Of a stretch of 39,627 bases of DNA, positions 1 through 8,336 are shown piece by piece (position 1 is the first letter of the stretch; every line of letters starts with the position of its first letter). Position numbers and translations under genes: made by a program. The notes beneath the pieces are model-generated. The model was not told the DNA's origin. It searched no databases and saw only the letters and a program-made list of their open reading frames with translations. Source of the stretch: Cypionkella sp. (GTDB lineage Bacteria > Pseudomonadota > Alphaproteobacteria > Rhodobacterales > Rhodobacteraceae); the NCBI GenBank assembly GCA_025458525.1, contig JALOSF010000026.1, positions 1 to 39,627 of the forward strand. The letters run 5' to 3'.

Positions 1-1
1 G

Positions 2-475
2 GATGAAACCGCGACGGCCGCCCAGATTCAGGCCGTGCGCGATGCTGCCGGTGTTGCCTATCTGACCTCGCTGATCTCGCTTGCGGTGTTCGTGATCCTG
101 CTTCGGATCGGGGCCTGGCCGATGCGCGAGCGGATTTTCAACGTATGGGTCAACCTGCCGACCTTCGATCCGACTGTCGGCATGGATGTGGTGGAACGTC
201 TGGAACGTGACGGGCGCATCAATATTGCGCTTGGGTTCCTGCTGCCCTTTGTGGTTCCCTTTGTCATCACCTTCACCGCGTCCGAGATAAACCCCGCAAG
301 CCTGACCGCACCGCAAACCCTGATCTGGACGATGACTGCATGGTCGTTTCTTCCTGCAAGCCTGTTCATGCGCGGCATTGCCATGGGGCGGATCGCCGAC
401 ATGATCCGCGACATGCGCCGGTTGCGTGGCGAAACCGACTCCTCGGCCTTGTCGCGGGCCTCGCGGGTGTTCTGA
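2..475 (+). CDS. C-terminal part of an integral membrane protein of unknown family
   Basis: The reading frame is open from the first bases of the window and ends with TGA at 473-475, so the 5' end lies outside. An internal GTG at 35 could be a start, but the frame continues upstream of it without a stop. Counted from that GTG, the visible part has three hydrophobic stretches (about residues 8-27, 65-83 and 95-114). They are linked by a charged loop containing VERLERDGR, and the tail is basic (IRDMRRLRGE) and probably cytoplasmic. I do not recognise the family. It overlaps the next gene by up to 136 nt in a different frame, which is unusual. Confidence 0.6.
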   Translation, partial: DETATAAQIQAVRDAAGVAYLTSLISLAVFVILLRIGAWPMRERIFNVWVNLPTFDPTVGMDVVERLERDGRINIALGFLLPFVVPFVITFTASEINPASLTAPQTLIWTMTAWSFLPASLFMRGIAMGRIADMIRDMRRLRGETDSSALSRASRVF

Positions 476-1407
476 TTGCCTGCGCGGGGCCGGTGCAGGC
501 GGAACGTCTGCGCCTTGCCTATTGGAACACCGATCTGAATCGTGCAGGCCCCGGCCTGCTCTTGCGCGATGTTCTGGCTGCAAGCGCCGATGACATTGCC
601 ACCGCTGTTGCAACGATCAACGCTTTGGATGCCGATATCCTTGTCCTGTCGGGGATCGATTACGACGCAAGCGGCGCAGCCCTTGGTGCGCTCAACGCTG
701 CACTCGCCCGGCCCTATCCGCATCTTGCACCGCTGCGCCCGAATACCGGCATCGCAAGCGGCTTTGACCTCGATGGCAATGGCCGCCGCGACGAAGCGCG
801 CGATGCCCTCGCCTTCGGGCGCTTTCCGGGCGAGGGCGGGATGGCAATCCTGTCGCGCCTGCCGATCGACGCGGCGCAGGGCGCCGATCACTCCGGCCTG
901 CTGTGGCGCGATTTGCCGGGGGCAAGGCTGCCCCCCCTTCCCCAGGGCGCCGAGGAGGTGTTGCGCCTGTCGTCCACCGGCCACCATGACACGGCGGTCA
1001 GGCTGGCCGACGGACGTGCCTTGCACCTGCTGACATGGCACGCAACACCCCCGGCCTTTGACGGGCCAGAGGACCGCAATGGCAAGCGCAATCATGACGA
1101 AACGGCATTCTGGCTGTCCCTTCTGGACAGCGCCGCGGCACCGCCCGCGCCTTTCGTTCTGATCGGGCAGGCAAATGTGGACCCCGACAAGGGCGATGGT
1201 GACAAGGCCGCGCTGCGTGCGCTTTTGGCCGATCCGCGCCTGCAAGATGCTTTGCCCGGCGACACGGTGGATTACGGCGGGGCGCTTGGGCGGCTGCGGG
1301 TCGCCTATATCCTGCCTTCGGTCGGGATCACCATATCCGGCGCCGGCCATGCGCCGATCCCGCAGGGCGCCCGGCATCATCCGATCTGGATGGAAATATT
1401 CCCCTGA
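340..1407 (+). CDS. Exported endonuclease/exonuclease/phosphatase-fold protein
   Basis: The protein has a signal-peptide-like segment ending at about residue 54 (hydrophobic core LLGLVAGLAGVLIACA, cleavage after VQA). A single EEP-fold (DNase I/sphingomyelinase-like) domain follows. Fold landmarks are LAYWNTDLN near the start of the domain, HLLTWHATPP in the middle, IGQANVDPD, and RHHPIW at the end. Several catalytic positions are not canonical: the usual GDFN is GQAN, the usual DY before the last strand is AY, and the final SDH is RHH, so activity may be altered or lost. ATG 340 is the only ATG, GTG or TTG upstream of the signal peptide in this frame. It gives an over-long polar N-region (about 32 residues) that overlaps the preceding gene by 136 nt. 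The true start or a frameshift near 415-450 is therefore uncertain. Confidence 0.7.
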   Translation: MVVSSCKPVHARHCHGADRRHDPRHAPVAWRNRLLGLVAGLAGVLIACAGPVQAERLRLAYWNTDLNRAGPGLLLRDVLAASADDIATAVATINALDADILVLSGIDYDASGAALGALNAALARPYPHLAPLRPNTGIASGFDLDGNGRRDEARDALAFGRFPGEGGMAILSRLPIDAAQGADHSGLLWRDLPGARLPPLPQGAEEVLRLSSTGHHDTAVRLADGRALHLLTWHATPPAFDGPEDRNGKRNHDETAFWLSLLDSAAAPPAPFVLIGQANVDPDKGDGDKAALRALLADPRLQDALPGDTVDYGGALGRLRVAYILPSVGITISGAGHAPIPQGARHHPIWMEIFP

Positions 1408-1443
1408 AGGCCCGCTTTCGCGCGCCCTTGGCACAAGCAGCGC

Positions 1444-1472
1444 TTGACCCTGTCCAGCCCTTTGGCTACCCC
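1444..1472 (+). promoter_or_regulatory. Candidate sigma-70 promoter of leuB
   Basis: TTGACC (1444-1449) and TACCCC (1467-1472) are 17 nt apart, about 32 nt upstream of the leuB start. The -10 element is weak, as is common in this group. No leader peptide rich in branched-chain residues is visible in the short interval. Confidence 0.3.
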
Positions 1473-1503
1473 GCTGCAAGCCCATAAATCAGGAGCCTTT
1501 GCG

Positions 1504-2610
1504 ATGGCCAACCCTTCCCTTCTTATCCTTGCCGGAGACGGTATCGGCCCTGAAGTCATGGCCGAAGTGAAGAAGATCATCCATTGGATGGGGGCGCGGC
1601 GCGGCGTGACCTTCGACGTCACCGAAGATCTGGTGGGCGGCTGCGCCTATGACAAACACGGCGTGCCGCTGCACGATGACACCATGGCCAAGGCGCAAGA
1701 GGTGGACGCGGTCCTGCTTGGTGCCGTTGGTGGCCCGAAATACGACACCCTCGATTTCAGCGTAAAGCCGGAACGCGGGCTCTTGCGCCTGCGCAAGGAG
1801 ATGGACCTGTTTTCCAACCTGCGCCCGGCACAATGTTTTGACGCGCTTGCCGATTTTTCCAGCCTGAAGAAGGATGTGGTGGCCGGTCTTGATATCGTCA
1901 TCGTGCGCGAACTGACCAGCGGCGTCTATTTCGGCGAGCCGCGCGGCATTTTCACCGAAGGAAACGAGCGGGTGGGGATCAACACCCAACGCTATACCGA
2001 ATCGGAAATCGCCCGGGTGGCGCGGTCGGCCTTTGAGCTTGCCCGCAAGCGTGCCAACAAGGTCTGCTCGATGGAAAAGGCCAATGTGATGGAATCGGGC
2101 ATCCTGTGGCGCGATGTCGTGCAGGAAATCCATGACAAGGAATATCCCGACGTTCAGCTTTCGCATATGTATGCGGACAACGGCGCGATGCAGCTGGTGC
2201 GCTGGCCAAAGCAGTTCGACGTGATCGTGACTGACAATCTGTTTGGCGATGTGCTGTCGGATTGCGCGGCCATGCTGACCGGCAGTCTTGGGATGTTGCC
2301 CTCTGCCTCGCTGGGCGCGCCGATGGCGAATGGGCGGCCCAAGGCACTGTATGAACCGGTGCACGGATCGGCGCCCGATATCGCGGGCCAAGGCAAGGCG
2401 AACCCGATCGCCTGCATCCTGTCCTTTGCCATGGCGCTGCGGTATTCCTTCGACATGGGCGAGGACGCGACGCGGGTCGAAAAGGCCGTGGAACAGGTGC
2501 TGGCCGACGGGCTGCGCACCGCGGATCTGATGGGCCCCGAAGGCGGCACGCCGATTTCGACCACGCAGATGGGGGATGCCATCGTCGCGGCACTGGACAA
2601 AAGCCTGTAA
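1504..2610 (+). CDS. leuB: 3-isopropylmalate dehydrogenase
   Basis: LeuB oxidatively decarboxylates (2R,3S)-3-isopropylmalate to 2-oxoisocaproate with NAD+, the third step of leucine synthesis, in the cytoplasm. The 368-residue length fits the bacterial family. Family hallmarks are the N-terminal [10 protein letters not shown], the substrate-binding arginine region [18 protein letters not shown], the metal-binding aspartates in [12 protein letters not shown], and the NAD-binding [19 protein letters not shown] chose ATG 1504 because AGGAG lies 10-14 nt upstream and the protein then starts [13 protein letters not shown]. An in-frame TTG at 1444 would add 20 residues with no family support. leuC, leuD and leuA are not adjacent. 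An intrinsic terminator follows, so the gene appears to be transcribed alone. Confidence 0.97.
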   Translation: MANPSLLILAGDGIGPEVMAEVKKIIHWMGARRGVTFDVTEDLVGGCAYDKHGVPLHDDTMAKAQEVDAVLLGAVGGPKYDTLDFSVKPERGLLRLRKEMDLFSNLRPAQCFDALADFSSLKKDVVAGLDIVIVRELTSGVYFGEPRGIFTEGNERVGINTQRYTESEIARVARSAFELARKRANKVCSMEKANVMESGILWRDVVQEIHDKEYPDVQLSHMYADNGAMQLVRWPKQFDVIVTDNLFGDVLSDCAAMLTGSLGMLPSASLGAPMANGRPKALYEPVHGSAPDIAGQGKANPIACILSFAMALRYSFDMGEDATRVEKAVEQVLADGLRTADLMGPEGGTPISTTQMGDAIVAALDKSL

Positions 2611-2643
2611 CGCGCCCGACGCCTGTCACGCCACCGTGCAAGA

Positions 2644-2667
2644 GGCCCGCCCCGCGCGGGCCTTTTT
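2644..2667 (+). terminator. Intrinsic terminator of leuB
   Basis: Perfect 7-bp GC stem GGCCCGC (2644-2650) / GCGGGCC (2656-2662), loop CCCGC, followed directly by five T (2663-2667). It lies 33 nt after the leuB stop. Confidence 0.9.
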
Positions 2668-2770
2668 GCCAAAGCGCCACGGAAACCGTTGAGCCATCAG
2701 CCGCTTTCTGCCAAAGGATAGCGCAAACAGTATCGAAGCGCGCCGCGCGCGATACCGGCGAGAGGACAGC

Positions 2771-3730
2771 ATGGGCCATAATCTGAAAGGTGCGCTTCTG
2801 GCGCTGATGGCATTCGCGCTTTATGCCACCCATGATGTGGTCATCAAGTTTCTGGGCGAAAGCTACAGCTCGTTCCAGATCATCTTCTTTTCGGGTCTGC
2901 TCGGCTTTCCGATCATCACCTTCATGCTGATGAGCGACCGCACCGACGGCAACCTGATCCCGCGCCATCCGTGGTGGTCGTTGCTGCGCTCGCTCACGGC
3001 TGTGTCAACCGGGGCTGCCGGGTTTTACGCCTTTACGGTTCTGCCGCTGGCGCAGACCTATGCCATCCTGTTTGCGATGCCGCTTCTGATCACGGTCATG
3101 GCCATTCCCATGCTGGGGGAAAAGGTGGGCATCCGGCGCGGGCTTGCGGTTGTCGTGGGTCTGATCGGGGTGTTGATCGTGCTTCGGCCGGGATCGGCCC
3201 CGATGTCCTGGGGGCATGTTGCGGCGCTCTCGGCGGCCATCACCGGATCGCTGACCTCGGTCATCGTGCGCAAGATCGGGGCCGAGGAACGTTCTGCCGT
3301 GCTGATGCTTTACCCGATGGTGGCGACCTTTCTGCTGACCGGGGCGACGATGCCCTTTGTCTATGTGCCGATGCCGCTGGAACATCTTGCGCTGACCGGC
3401 GTGATTGCCAGCCTTGGTTTCATCGCGGCGCTGCTCTCCATCGCGGCCTATCGCACGGCACCCGCGATCATCGTCGCGCCGATGCAATATTCGCAAATCA
3501 TCTGGGCGGTCATTTACGGGGCGCTGTTGTTCGACGAATCGGTGGATTTCTACACTCTGCTTGGAACCGGCGTCATCATCCTGTCGGGGATCTACATCGT
3601 CTTGCGTGAAGGGACGGGACGGGTTTCGATCAACAGCCCGGTGCTATCGAACAAATCGCGCCCCGAAACCGGACTGATGCCGCGCATCAGCCTGTTGCTG
3701 CGGCGCGCCGACCGCGGGTCACAGGATTGA
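2771..3730 (+). CDS. DMT-superfamily (EamA) metabolite transporter
   Basis: A 319-residue inner-membrane protein with about ten hydrophobic helices arranged as two EamA repeats: roughly residues 5-140 (first helix GALLALMAFALYATHDVVIK) and 150-280 (from HVAALSAAITGSLTSVIVRK). The characteristic ends of each repeat are MLGEKVGIRRGLAVVVGLIG and ALLFDESVDFYTLLGTGVII. These carriers exchange or export small metabolites, and the substrate cannot be read from the sequence. The start is supported by GAGAGGA a few bases upstream of ATG 2771. The C-terminal 40 residues are polar and cytoplasmic. The gene stands alone, between the leuB terminator and a tRNA gene. Confidence 0.88.
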   Translation: MGHNLKGALLALMAFALYATHDVVIKFLGESYSSFQIIFFSGLLGFPIITFMLMSDRTDGNLIPRHPWWSLLRSLTAVSTGAAGFYAFTVLPLAQTYAILFAMPLLITVMAIPMLGEKVGIRRGLAVVVGLIGVLIVLRPGSAPMSWGHVAALSAAITGSLTSVIVRKIGAEERSAVLMLYPMVATFLLTGATMPFVYVPMPLEHLALTGVIASLGFIAALLSIAAYRTAPAIIVAPMQYSQIIWAVIYGALLFDESVDFYTLLGTGVIILSGIYIVLREGTGRVSINSPVLSNKSRPETGLMPRISLLLRRADRGSQD

Positions 3731-3785
3731 CCGCGCGACCCCTCTTGCAAAGCGGTCGCGAAGGGTTTACGGCGTTTCCCACGGT

Positions 3786-3862
3786 CGGAGCGTAGCGCAG
3801 TCTGGTAGCGCACCTGCTTCGGGAGCAGGGGGTCGGAGGTTCGAATCCTCTCGCTCCGACCA
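3786..3862 (+). tRNA. tRNA-Pro (anticodon CGG)
   Basis: A complete 77-nt cloverleaf. The acceptor stem is CGGAGCG (3786-3792) / CGCTCCG (3852-3858). The anticodon stem CCTGC/GCAGG encloses loop TTCGGGA with anticodon CGG. The T arm contains GGTTCGAATCC, the discriminator base is A (3859), and the CCA end is encoded (3860-3862). No integrase or repeat of its 3' end is visible nearby, so I see no sign that it serves as an attachment site here. Confidence 0.97.
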
Positions 3863-3928
3863 ATTTCCCGCACCTATTCAACGCCTTCGATTGCGTGCCG
3901 CGCGGCAAGGCAGACGGGCAAGAACCGT

Positions 3929-4828
3929 CTAGGCATTCGTCGCCGTTCTTGCGATGTAATCCGCGGTCATCAGGTCCAGATGGGCGCCGCCCCCATTCTT
4001 GGCGATGGTGATTTCGTCTTCTGTGCGCCGCGCATAGGCGGCGGGCGCGTCATAGAAATCGGCAATCACATCCGACTCGCTGATCGCGCCAGAGGCGATC
4101 GGGTCCATCAGTTCGCCGATATGGCGCAGCGTCGTGGCACGGCTGTCCACAAACAGCCGGGCGCGGGCCATCGCCTCGTCGTCCACCTCGCGCATGGCGG
4201 GCGTATAGGCGCCGATCAGGTCGAGGTGCTGGCCCGGTTGCAGCCAGGCGCCCTTGATCAGCGGGGCCGTCGCCATGGTTGCGGTGCAGATGATGTCGGC
4301 CTGCGCGACCGCGCGTTCCAGATCATCTGCCACCGGCAGGCCCATCGCCTCGGCGCTGGCGCGGCTGCGGCTCCAGACGGTGAACCGCGCCTCGGGAAAG
4401 GCGCTCTGATAGGCGCTGTGCATCGCCCGGGCCACGCTGCCCGCACCGACAAGCAGGATGCGTCGCGCATCCTTGCGCGCCAGCCGTTTGGCCGACAGCA
4501 GGCTGTCGCCGGCGGTTTTCCATTTGGTCAGCAGATGGAAATCGACCAGTGCGGTCAGCACGCCCGTCTGGTCATCAAACAAGGTGGCGGCCCCGTTGAC
4601 AGACGGCAGCCGATGCGCGCCATTGCCGGGAAAGACCGTCGCCGCCTTGACCAGCAGGCCAAGGCCAGCAATCCAGGCCGCGCGGTTCAGCAGCGTATTG
4701 CCGCCCTGATAGAGGAACGCATCCTTGATCTCGGCCTTCGGGCGGGTGTGGCCTGCCTCTAGCGCGTCGGTCAGGCCAGACCATGTCAGCCAGGGTTCGA
4801 TGTCGGGGCCAAGGATGCGCGGGGTCAC
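3929..4828 (-). CDS. Ornithine cyclodeaminase / mu-crystallin family protein
   Basis: A 299-residue cytoplasmic NAD(P)-binding enzyme. The Rossmann motif is [12 protein letters not shown] (about residues 125-136). The active-site lysine region [12 protein letters not shown] is at about 55-70, and the substrate loop [15 protein letters not shown] is near 205. Family members are ornithine cyclodeaminases, alanine dehydrogenases, or reductases of cyclic imines (delta-1-pyrroline-2-carboxylate). The GAYTPAMRE loop, instead of GADTPGK, leads me to favour a ketimine reductase over a true ornithine cyclodeaminase, as an inference. I chose GTG 4828 because it overlaps the stop of the HAD gene as GTGA and gives a normal family N-terminus. 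A longer frame to 4882 exists but would overlap the HAD gene further. Co-transcribed with the HAD gene. Confidence 0.85.
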   Translation of the reverse strand: MTPRILGPDIEPWLTWSGLTDALEAGHTRPKAEIKDAFLYQGGNTLLNRAAWIAGLGLLVKAATVFPGNGAHRLPSVNGAATLFDDQTGVLTALVDFHLLTKWKTAGDSLLSAKRLARKDARRILLVGAGSVARAMHSAYQSAFPEARFTVWSRSRASAEAMGLPVADDLERAVAQADIICTATMATAPLIKGAWLQPGQHLDLIGAYTPAMREVDDEAMARARLFVDSRATTLRHIGELMDPIASGAISESDVIADFYDAPAAYARRTEDEITIAKNGGGAHLDLMTADYIARTATNA

Positions 4829-5451
4829 AGGCCAGCCTCCTGGCGCGTCAGCAGCCCGACCGCGACGAGGCGTTCCGCCCAACCTTGCCAGCCGGTGAAC
4901 AGATGCGTCTGCCAGCCCCGCGCGGCCGCGGCGGCGATGTTTTCCGGCTTGTCATCGGTGAACAGCAACGCCTCGGGCGCGATGCCCGTCGCCTGTTCAA
5001 GCTGTTGGTAGATTTCGGGATCGGGCTTGATGACCCCCATCCGCGCCGAGACAAAGCAGCGGTCAAACTCGTTCAGAAACTCATACTGACTTTGCGCATG
5101 GGTAAAGCTGTCGTCGCCGAAATTGGTCAGCGCCATCACCGGCACGCCCTTTGCCCGCAGCGCGCGCAACAGCGCGATCGAGCCTTCGATGCGGGGCGCG
5201 GCCATCTCGATCCAGTTGTGATACCAGCACAGGATCTGGGCGCCCCATTCGGGGTGCGCCTCGGCATGGGCCTCGACCGTTGCGCGAAAAGGCGCGCCCG
5301 CGTCGATGCGCAGGTTCATCTCCTCGATGCCGGTTTCGGCAAACAGGCGGCGGCGCGCATCTGGCCCGAGCCGGCGGTCATAGAATCCTTCGGGATTCCA
5401 GTGCAGCAACACATTGCCGATGTCAAAGATCACCGCTTGGACGTGCCCCAT
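4825..5451 (-). CDS. HAD-IA family phosphatase (YihX-like)
   Basis: A 208-residue haloacid-dehalogenase superfamily hydrolase, probably a small-metabolite phosphatase in the cytoplasm. Motif I is [10 protein letters not shown], whose first Asp is the nucleophile. Motif II is ALTNF, motif III is the lysine of [12 protein letters not shown], and motif IV is LFTDDKPEN. The DIGNVL form of motif I and the helical cap that follows are typical of YihX-type glucose-1-phosphatases; the substrate here is not established. ATG 5451 fits the family N-terminus ([13 protein letters not shown]). Upstream, the same frame runs without a stop into the broken yaiI-like gene as far as 6099, so an automatic caller may report a false 424-residue fusion. 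The stop overlaps the start of the next gene by 4 nt. Confidence 0.88.
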   Translation of the reverse strand: MGHVQAVIFDIGNVLLHWNPEGFYDRRLGPDARRRLFAETGIEEMNLRIDAGAPFRATVEAHAEAHPEWGAQILCWYHNWIEMAAPRIEGSIALLRALRAKGVPVMALTNFGDDSFTHAQSQYEFLNEFDRCFVSARMGVIKPDPEIYQQLEQATGIAPEALLFTDDKPENIAAAAARGWQTHLFTGWQGWAERLVAVGLLTRQEAGL

Positions 5452-5487
5452 CCTGAACCTGCCTTCTGACCGTTTCGCGCCAGACTG

Positions 5488-5517
5488 TATAAAGCCCGGC
5501 CCCGCGGATAAGCGCAA
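5488..5517 (-). promoter_or_regulatory. Candidate promoter of the HAD-cyclodeaminase operon
   Basis: On the minus strand TTGCGC (5517-5512) and TTTATA (5493-5488) are separated by 18 nt, placing transcription start about 30 nt before the HAD start codon. The remainder of 5452-5719 holds no plausible gene and looks like decayed or spacer sequence. Confidence 0.45.
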
Positions 5518-5719
5518 TCCCCAGCCAGACGGCGGCATCGGGTCAGGTGCCAAAACCCGGCGCGCGCCAGAAACAGGCGCCCCGCGACACCCTGACGATC
5601 GACACGCGCGGCAAAGGCGTGCCGACAGGCAACCACCGCGCCCTGCGCGAAAAGATACCCCTTCCCGGGTGGATGTCGTCCTGTGGACCCATCGGCACAG
5701 GACAGGCGACGATTGTGTG

Positions 5720-6099
5720 TCAGCCCGCCTTTGCCGCGCGCAGAACTCTGTCCAGCGTATCAAGAAAGCGCGAGCGATCCGCCTTGGAAAACGGCCGGCC
5801 GCCGCCTTGGCGGAACGGGTCGGCGCTGCGCTGAGCACCCGGGCGCCGGCTTCGACGCATCGTGCGGCCAGCGGTATATCGCCCGTCACCACCACATCGC
5901 CCGCACCGCAAGCCTCGGCGATCCATTTGTCGGCCTCGTCCGGGCCAGCGGCGACAAAGACGCTTTCCACCAAAGGGTTGGCCGAAGGCCGGATGCCTCC
6001 GTTCGAGACGACCAGCATCCTGACCCCGTGGCGCGTGGCGACACGCTCTGCCTCGGCCTTGACCGGGCAGGCATCGGCATCGATGAACAGGCGCGTCAT
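5720..6099 (-). pseudogene. YaiI/YqxD (UPF0178) family gene, broken by deletion and frameshift
   Basis: The N-terminal part, read from ATG 6099, is a clear UPF0178 protein ([49 protein letters not shown]). After ARVLS (about 5835-5840) this frame loses similarity. The family's C-terminal motif [20 protein letters not shown] appears instead in another frame and ends with a stop at 5720. The stretch of roughly 25 residues that normally joins the halves is missing, so a deletion of a length not divisible by three is the simplest explanation. An assembly error is less likely, because a single-base error would not remove the linker. It lies 21 nt downstream of fghA in the same orientation and was probably once co-transcribed with it. 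Confidence 0.8.
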
Positions 6100-6120
6100 G
6101 CCCGTGCCCCGCTGCGCCGG

Positions 6121-6951
6121 TCAGCCATAAAGCGCCTTGGCATGGAACCCGATATGCTCCTCCATGAAGGTCGAGACGAAGAAATAGCTGTGATCATAGC
6201 CCTTTTGCAGGCGCACGGCACCGCCCTGCCGGCGAGAGGCCATGGCCTCGGCCAGGGCTTCGGGTTTGAGCAGGTCGATGAACTGGTCCGACGTGCCCTG
6301 ATCCACCAGAACCGGGCCATCAAAGCCGCGCTTGCGCATGAGCAGCGTGGCATCATGGGCGGCCCAGGCGGCCTCGTCCTTGCCCAGATAGGCGGTGAAC
6401 TGTTTGCGGCCCCAGTCGCTTGCGGTGGGGTGGCAGATCGGGGCGAAAGCCGACACCGATTTGAACCGGCCAGGCAGGCTCATGGCGATGGTCAGCGCGC
6501 CATGCCCGCCCATGGAATGCCCGGTGATGGCCTGCGCCTCCTCGGCCAAGGGAAAGGCGTTGAACAACAGGCGCGGCAGATCCTCGGTCACGTAATCCCA
6601 CATGCGGAAATGCGGCGCCCATGGCTTTTGCACCGCGTTCACATAGAACCCGGCACCTTGGCCCAGATCATAGGCCGCATCATTTGCCACGCCGTCGCCG
6701 CGCGGCGAGGTATCCGGAAACACCACCGCGACCCCGGCCTCGGCGGCCCAGCGCTGCGCATTGGATTTGACCATCGCGTTCTCATGCGTGCAGGTCAGCC
6801 CGGACAGGAACCAGATCAGCGGCACAGGCCCGTCTTCGGCGCCGTCCGGCAAGAACAGGCCAAAGGTCATGTCCGTGCCCGTTGCCGCCGAGGCATGCGA
6901 ATACACCCCCTGAACCCCGCCAAAGGCCCTGCTTTCCGATACCGTCTTCAT
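6121..6951 (-). CDS. fghA: S-formylglutathione hydrolase
   Basis: FghA hydrolyses S-formylglutathione to formate and glutathione, the second step of glutathione-dependent formaldehyde detoxification, in the cytoplasm. The 276-residue esterase-D-family protein has the nucleophile elbow GHSMGGHG (Ser146), the acid Asp222 in GTSDQF and the histidine His254 in GYDHSYFF. The oxyanion region is WFLSGLTCTHEN near residue 50. ATG 6951 overlaps the stop of the upstream AEC transporter gene as ATGA, so translation is coupled. The partner formaldehyde dehydrogenase (adhC/flhA) is not in the window. A remnant yaiI-like gene follows. Confidence 0.95.
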   Translation of the reverse strand: MKTVSESRAFGGVQGVYSHASAATGTDMTFGLFLPDGAEDGPVPLIWFLSGLTCTHENAMVKSNAQRWAAEAGVAVVFPDTSPRGDGVANDAAYDLGQGAGFYVNAVQKPWAPHFRMWDYVTEDLPRLLFNAFPLAEEAQAITGHSMGGHGALTIAMSLPGRFKSVSAFAPICHPTASDWGRKQFTAYLGKDEAAWAAHDATLLMRKRGFDGPVLVDQGTSDQFIDLLKPEALAEAMASRRQGGAVRLQKGYDHSYFFVSTFMEEHIGFHAKALYG

Positions 6952-7883
6952 CCCGTTCCTCCATTCACCAAGGCAATCACCCCCGTCACCGTCAGCACCG
7001 ACGCCGCGGTGGACAAAAGGATGGCCGTCGAAACCCGTTGTGGCGCAACGCCGTAATGCGCGGCCAGAATATAGACATTGCCCGCCACCGGCAGCGCGGC
7101 GGCGGCGATCATCACCCCTGCCGCATAGCGCTCCACCGGGAAAATCACCAGTGCCGCAAAGGCCACGGCGGCGGGATGCAGCAGCAGCTTGGCCCCGGCC
7201 AGCCAGGCGGCGACCTGAACCCGCTCGGCGCTGCGCCCCGCAAGTGACGCACCGATGGCAAACAAGGCGCCGGGCGTCGCCGCCGCACCAAGGGTGGTCA
7301 TGAACTCGTTCACCGGCACGGGCAGCGTCCATCCCGTCGCGCCCCAAGCCAACCCCAGCACGATCGAGACGATCATCGGGTTCTTCAGCAGGCCAAGTCC
7401 CAGCACACGGAAAATGCCAAGGCTCATCTGCCCTTCGCGGCGCGCGGTGATGACCAGCGTGATCACGCTGGAAAACACGATCAGATCGATCGCAAGCACC
7501 AACAGAACCGGCCCGGCCGCCTCTGGCCCGAGCAACAGCACCAGCATCGGCACGCCCAGAAAGCCGACATTGCCGATCACGGCACATTGCGCCTCGACCG
7601 CGGCTTCCTCAAGCGACACGCCGCGCCACAGCGCGCCCCCCATGGCAACAAGATAGATCACGACCGAAGCCGACAGATAGGCAAAGACAAAGGCCCAGTC
7701 GAACACCTCGCCCAGCGACAGGTTGGCGGCAAAGCCGAACAGCATCGCGGACAGGGCGAAGTAGAACACGAACCTGGTCAGCGCCGCCGTCGCCTCGGGG
7801 CCGAAAAAGCGGGTCCGACCCGCCAGATAGCCCAGCCCGATCAGGGCAAAGAACGGCAAGGTTTTCAGAAGGATTGGCAGCAT
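6948..7883 (-). CDS. AEC family (auxin efflux carrier-like) transporter
   Basis: A 311-residue inner-membrane protein with about ten helices and the two-half AEC layout. The first half starts MLPILLKTLPFFALIGLGYL, with a conserved helix ending FVFYFALSAMLF. The second half begins near LGLGLLKNPMIVSIVLGL, the family's signature LLKNPxI segment. AEC carriers move organic anions such as malate or malonate; the substrate here is unknown. The 3' end overlaps fghA by 4 nt, so the two are translationally coupled. The sequence alone does not show why a transporter is paired with formaldehyde detoxification; formate or organic acid export is one possibility. Confidence 0.88.
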   Translation of the reverse strand: MLPILLKTLPFFALIGLGYLAGRTRFFGPEATAALTRFVFYFALSAMLFGFAANLSLGEVFDWAFVFAYLSASVVIYLVAMGGALWRGVSLEEAAVEAQCAVIGNVGFLGVPMLVLLLGPEAAGPVLLVLAIDLIVFSSVITLVITARREGQMSLGIFRVLGLGLLKNPMIVSIVLGLAWGATGWTLPVPVNEFMTTLGAAATPGALFAIGASLAGRSAERVQVAAWLAGAKLLLHPAAVAFAALVIFPVERYAAGVMIAAAALPVAGNVYILAAHYGVAPQRVSTAILLSTAASVLTVTGVIALVNGGTG

Positions 7884-7954
7884 GGCCCTGCTTTCGGGAT
7901 CATCCCTGCCACGGTTTCAGAAACCCTTGGCAGGCGCAACCCGGCAGCAAGGCC

Positions 7955-8329
7955 CTATCCCATGGTTTCAAGGCAATGGCGGCGAAAGGCGCGTTTGAGC
8001 ATGTCCAGTTCCTGGCGCAGCAGATCGACTTCGGCGCGCATGTCATCTTCCATCGCGACGCCCGTGATGATGGTGAAATGCGCCAAGGTTTCCGTCGTGC
8101 CCGCTTCGCGGATCAAAAAGGTCTGCACCCCCTCGCTCAGCACCTCGGCGGGGATCGGCACGCGCACCGCCCATTCACCGCTGCGCCCGGCCACCGGGTC
8201 CACCGTGACGCCGGACAGCGGCTGTTCCAGCAAGAGCACCTCCAGCTTGGGCGGGCTGTCCCCGGCGCTCAGCACACCTTCCCAGATCCCGGCGCGAATG
8301 CGTGTCTTGGTCAGCCGTTTTTCGATCAT
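7955..8329 (-). CDS. Small conserved-looking cytoplasmic protein, function unknown
   Basis: 124 residues, no signal peptide or membrane segment. The first 95 residues look like a beta-rich domain (alternating hydrophobic stretches such as KLEVLLLEQ and WAVRVPIPAE). The C-terminal 30 residues (from AEVDLLRQELDMLKRAF) form an amphipathic helix, probably a short coiled coil. ATG 8329 is preceded by GAGGCGAG; a longer frame to 8374 would overlap the upstream gene. It starts 7 nt after the stop of the DUF6478-like gene and is surely co-transcribed with it. I do not recognise the family. Confidence 0.75.
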   Translation of the reverse strand: MIEKRLTKTRIRAGIWEGVLSAGDSPPKLEVLLLEQPLSGVTVDPVAGRSGEWAVRVPIPAEVLSEGVQTFLIREAGTTETLAHFTIITGVAMEDDMRAEVDLLRQELDMLKRAFRRHCLETMG

Positions 8330-8336
8330 GCTCGCC

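Noticed and set aside
3734..3760. Inverted repeat CGCGACC/GGTCGCG after the DMT transporter gene
   Set aside because: The stem is 7 bp but the loop is 13 nt and no T tract follows, so I do not call it a terminator.
3786..3862. tRNA-Pro as an integration site for a mobile element
   Set aside because: No integrase, no direct repeat of the tRNA 3' end and no change in gene character downstream.
4825..6099. A single 424-residue UPF0178-HAD fusion protein
   Set aside because: The joining region is not protein-like, UPF0178's C-terminal motif is in another frame, and the HAD domain has its own start and promoter.
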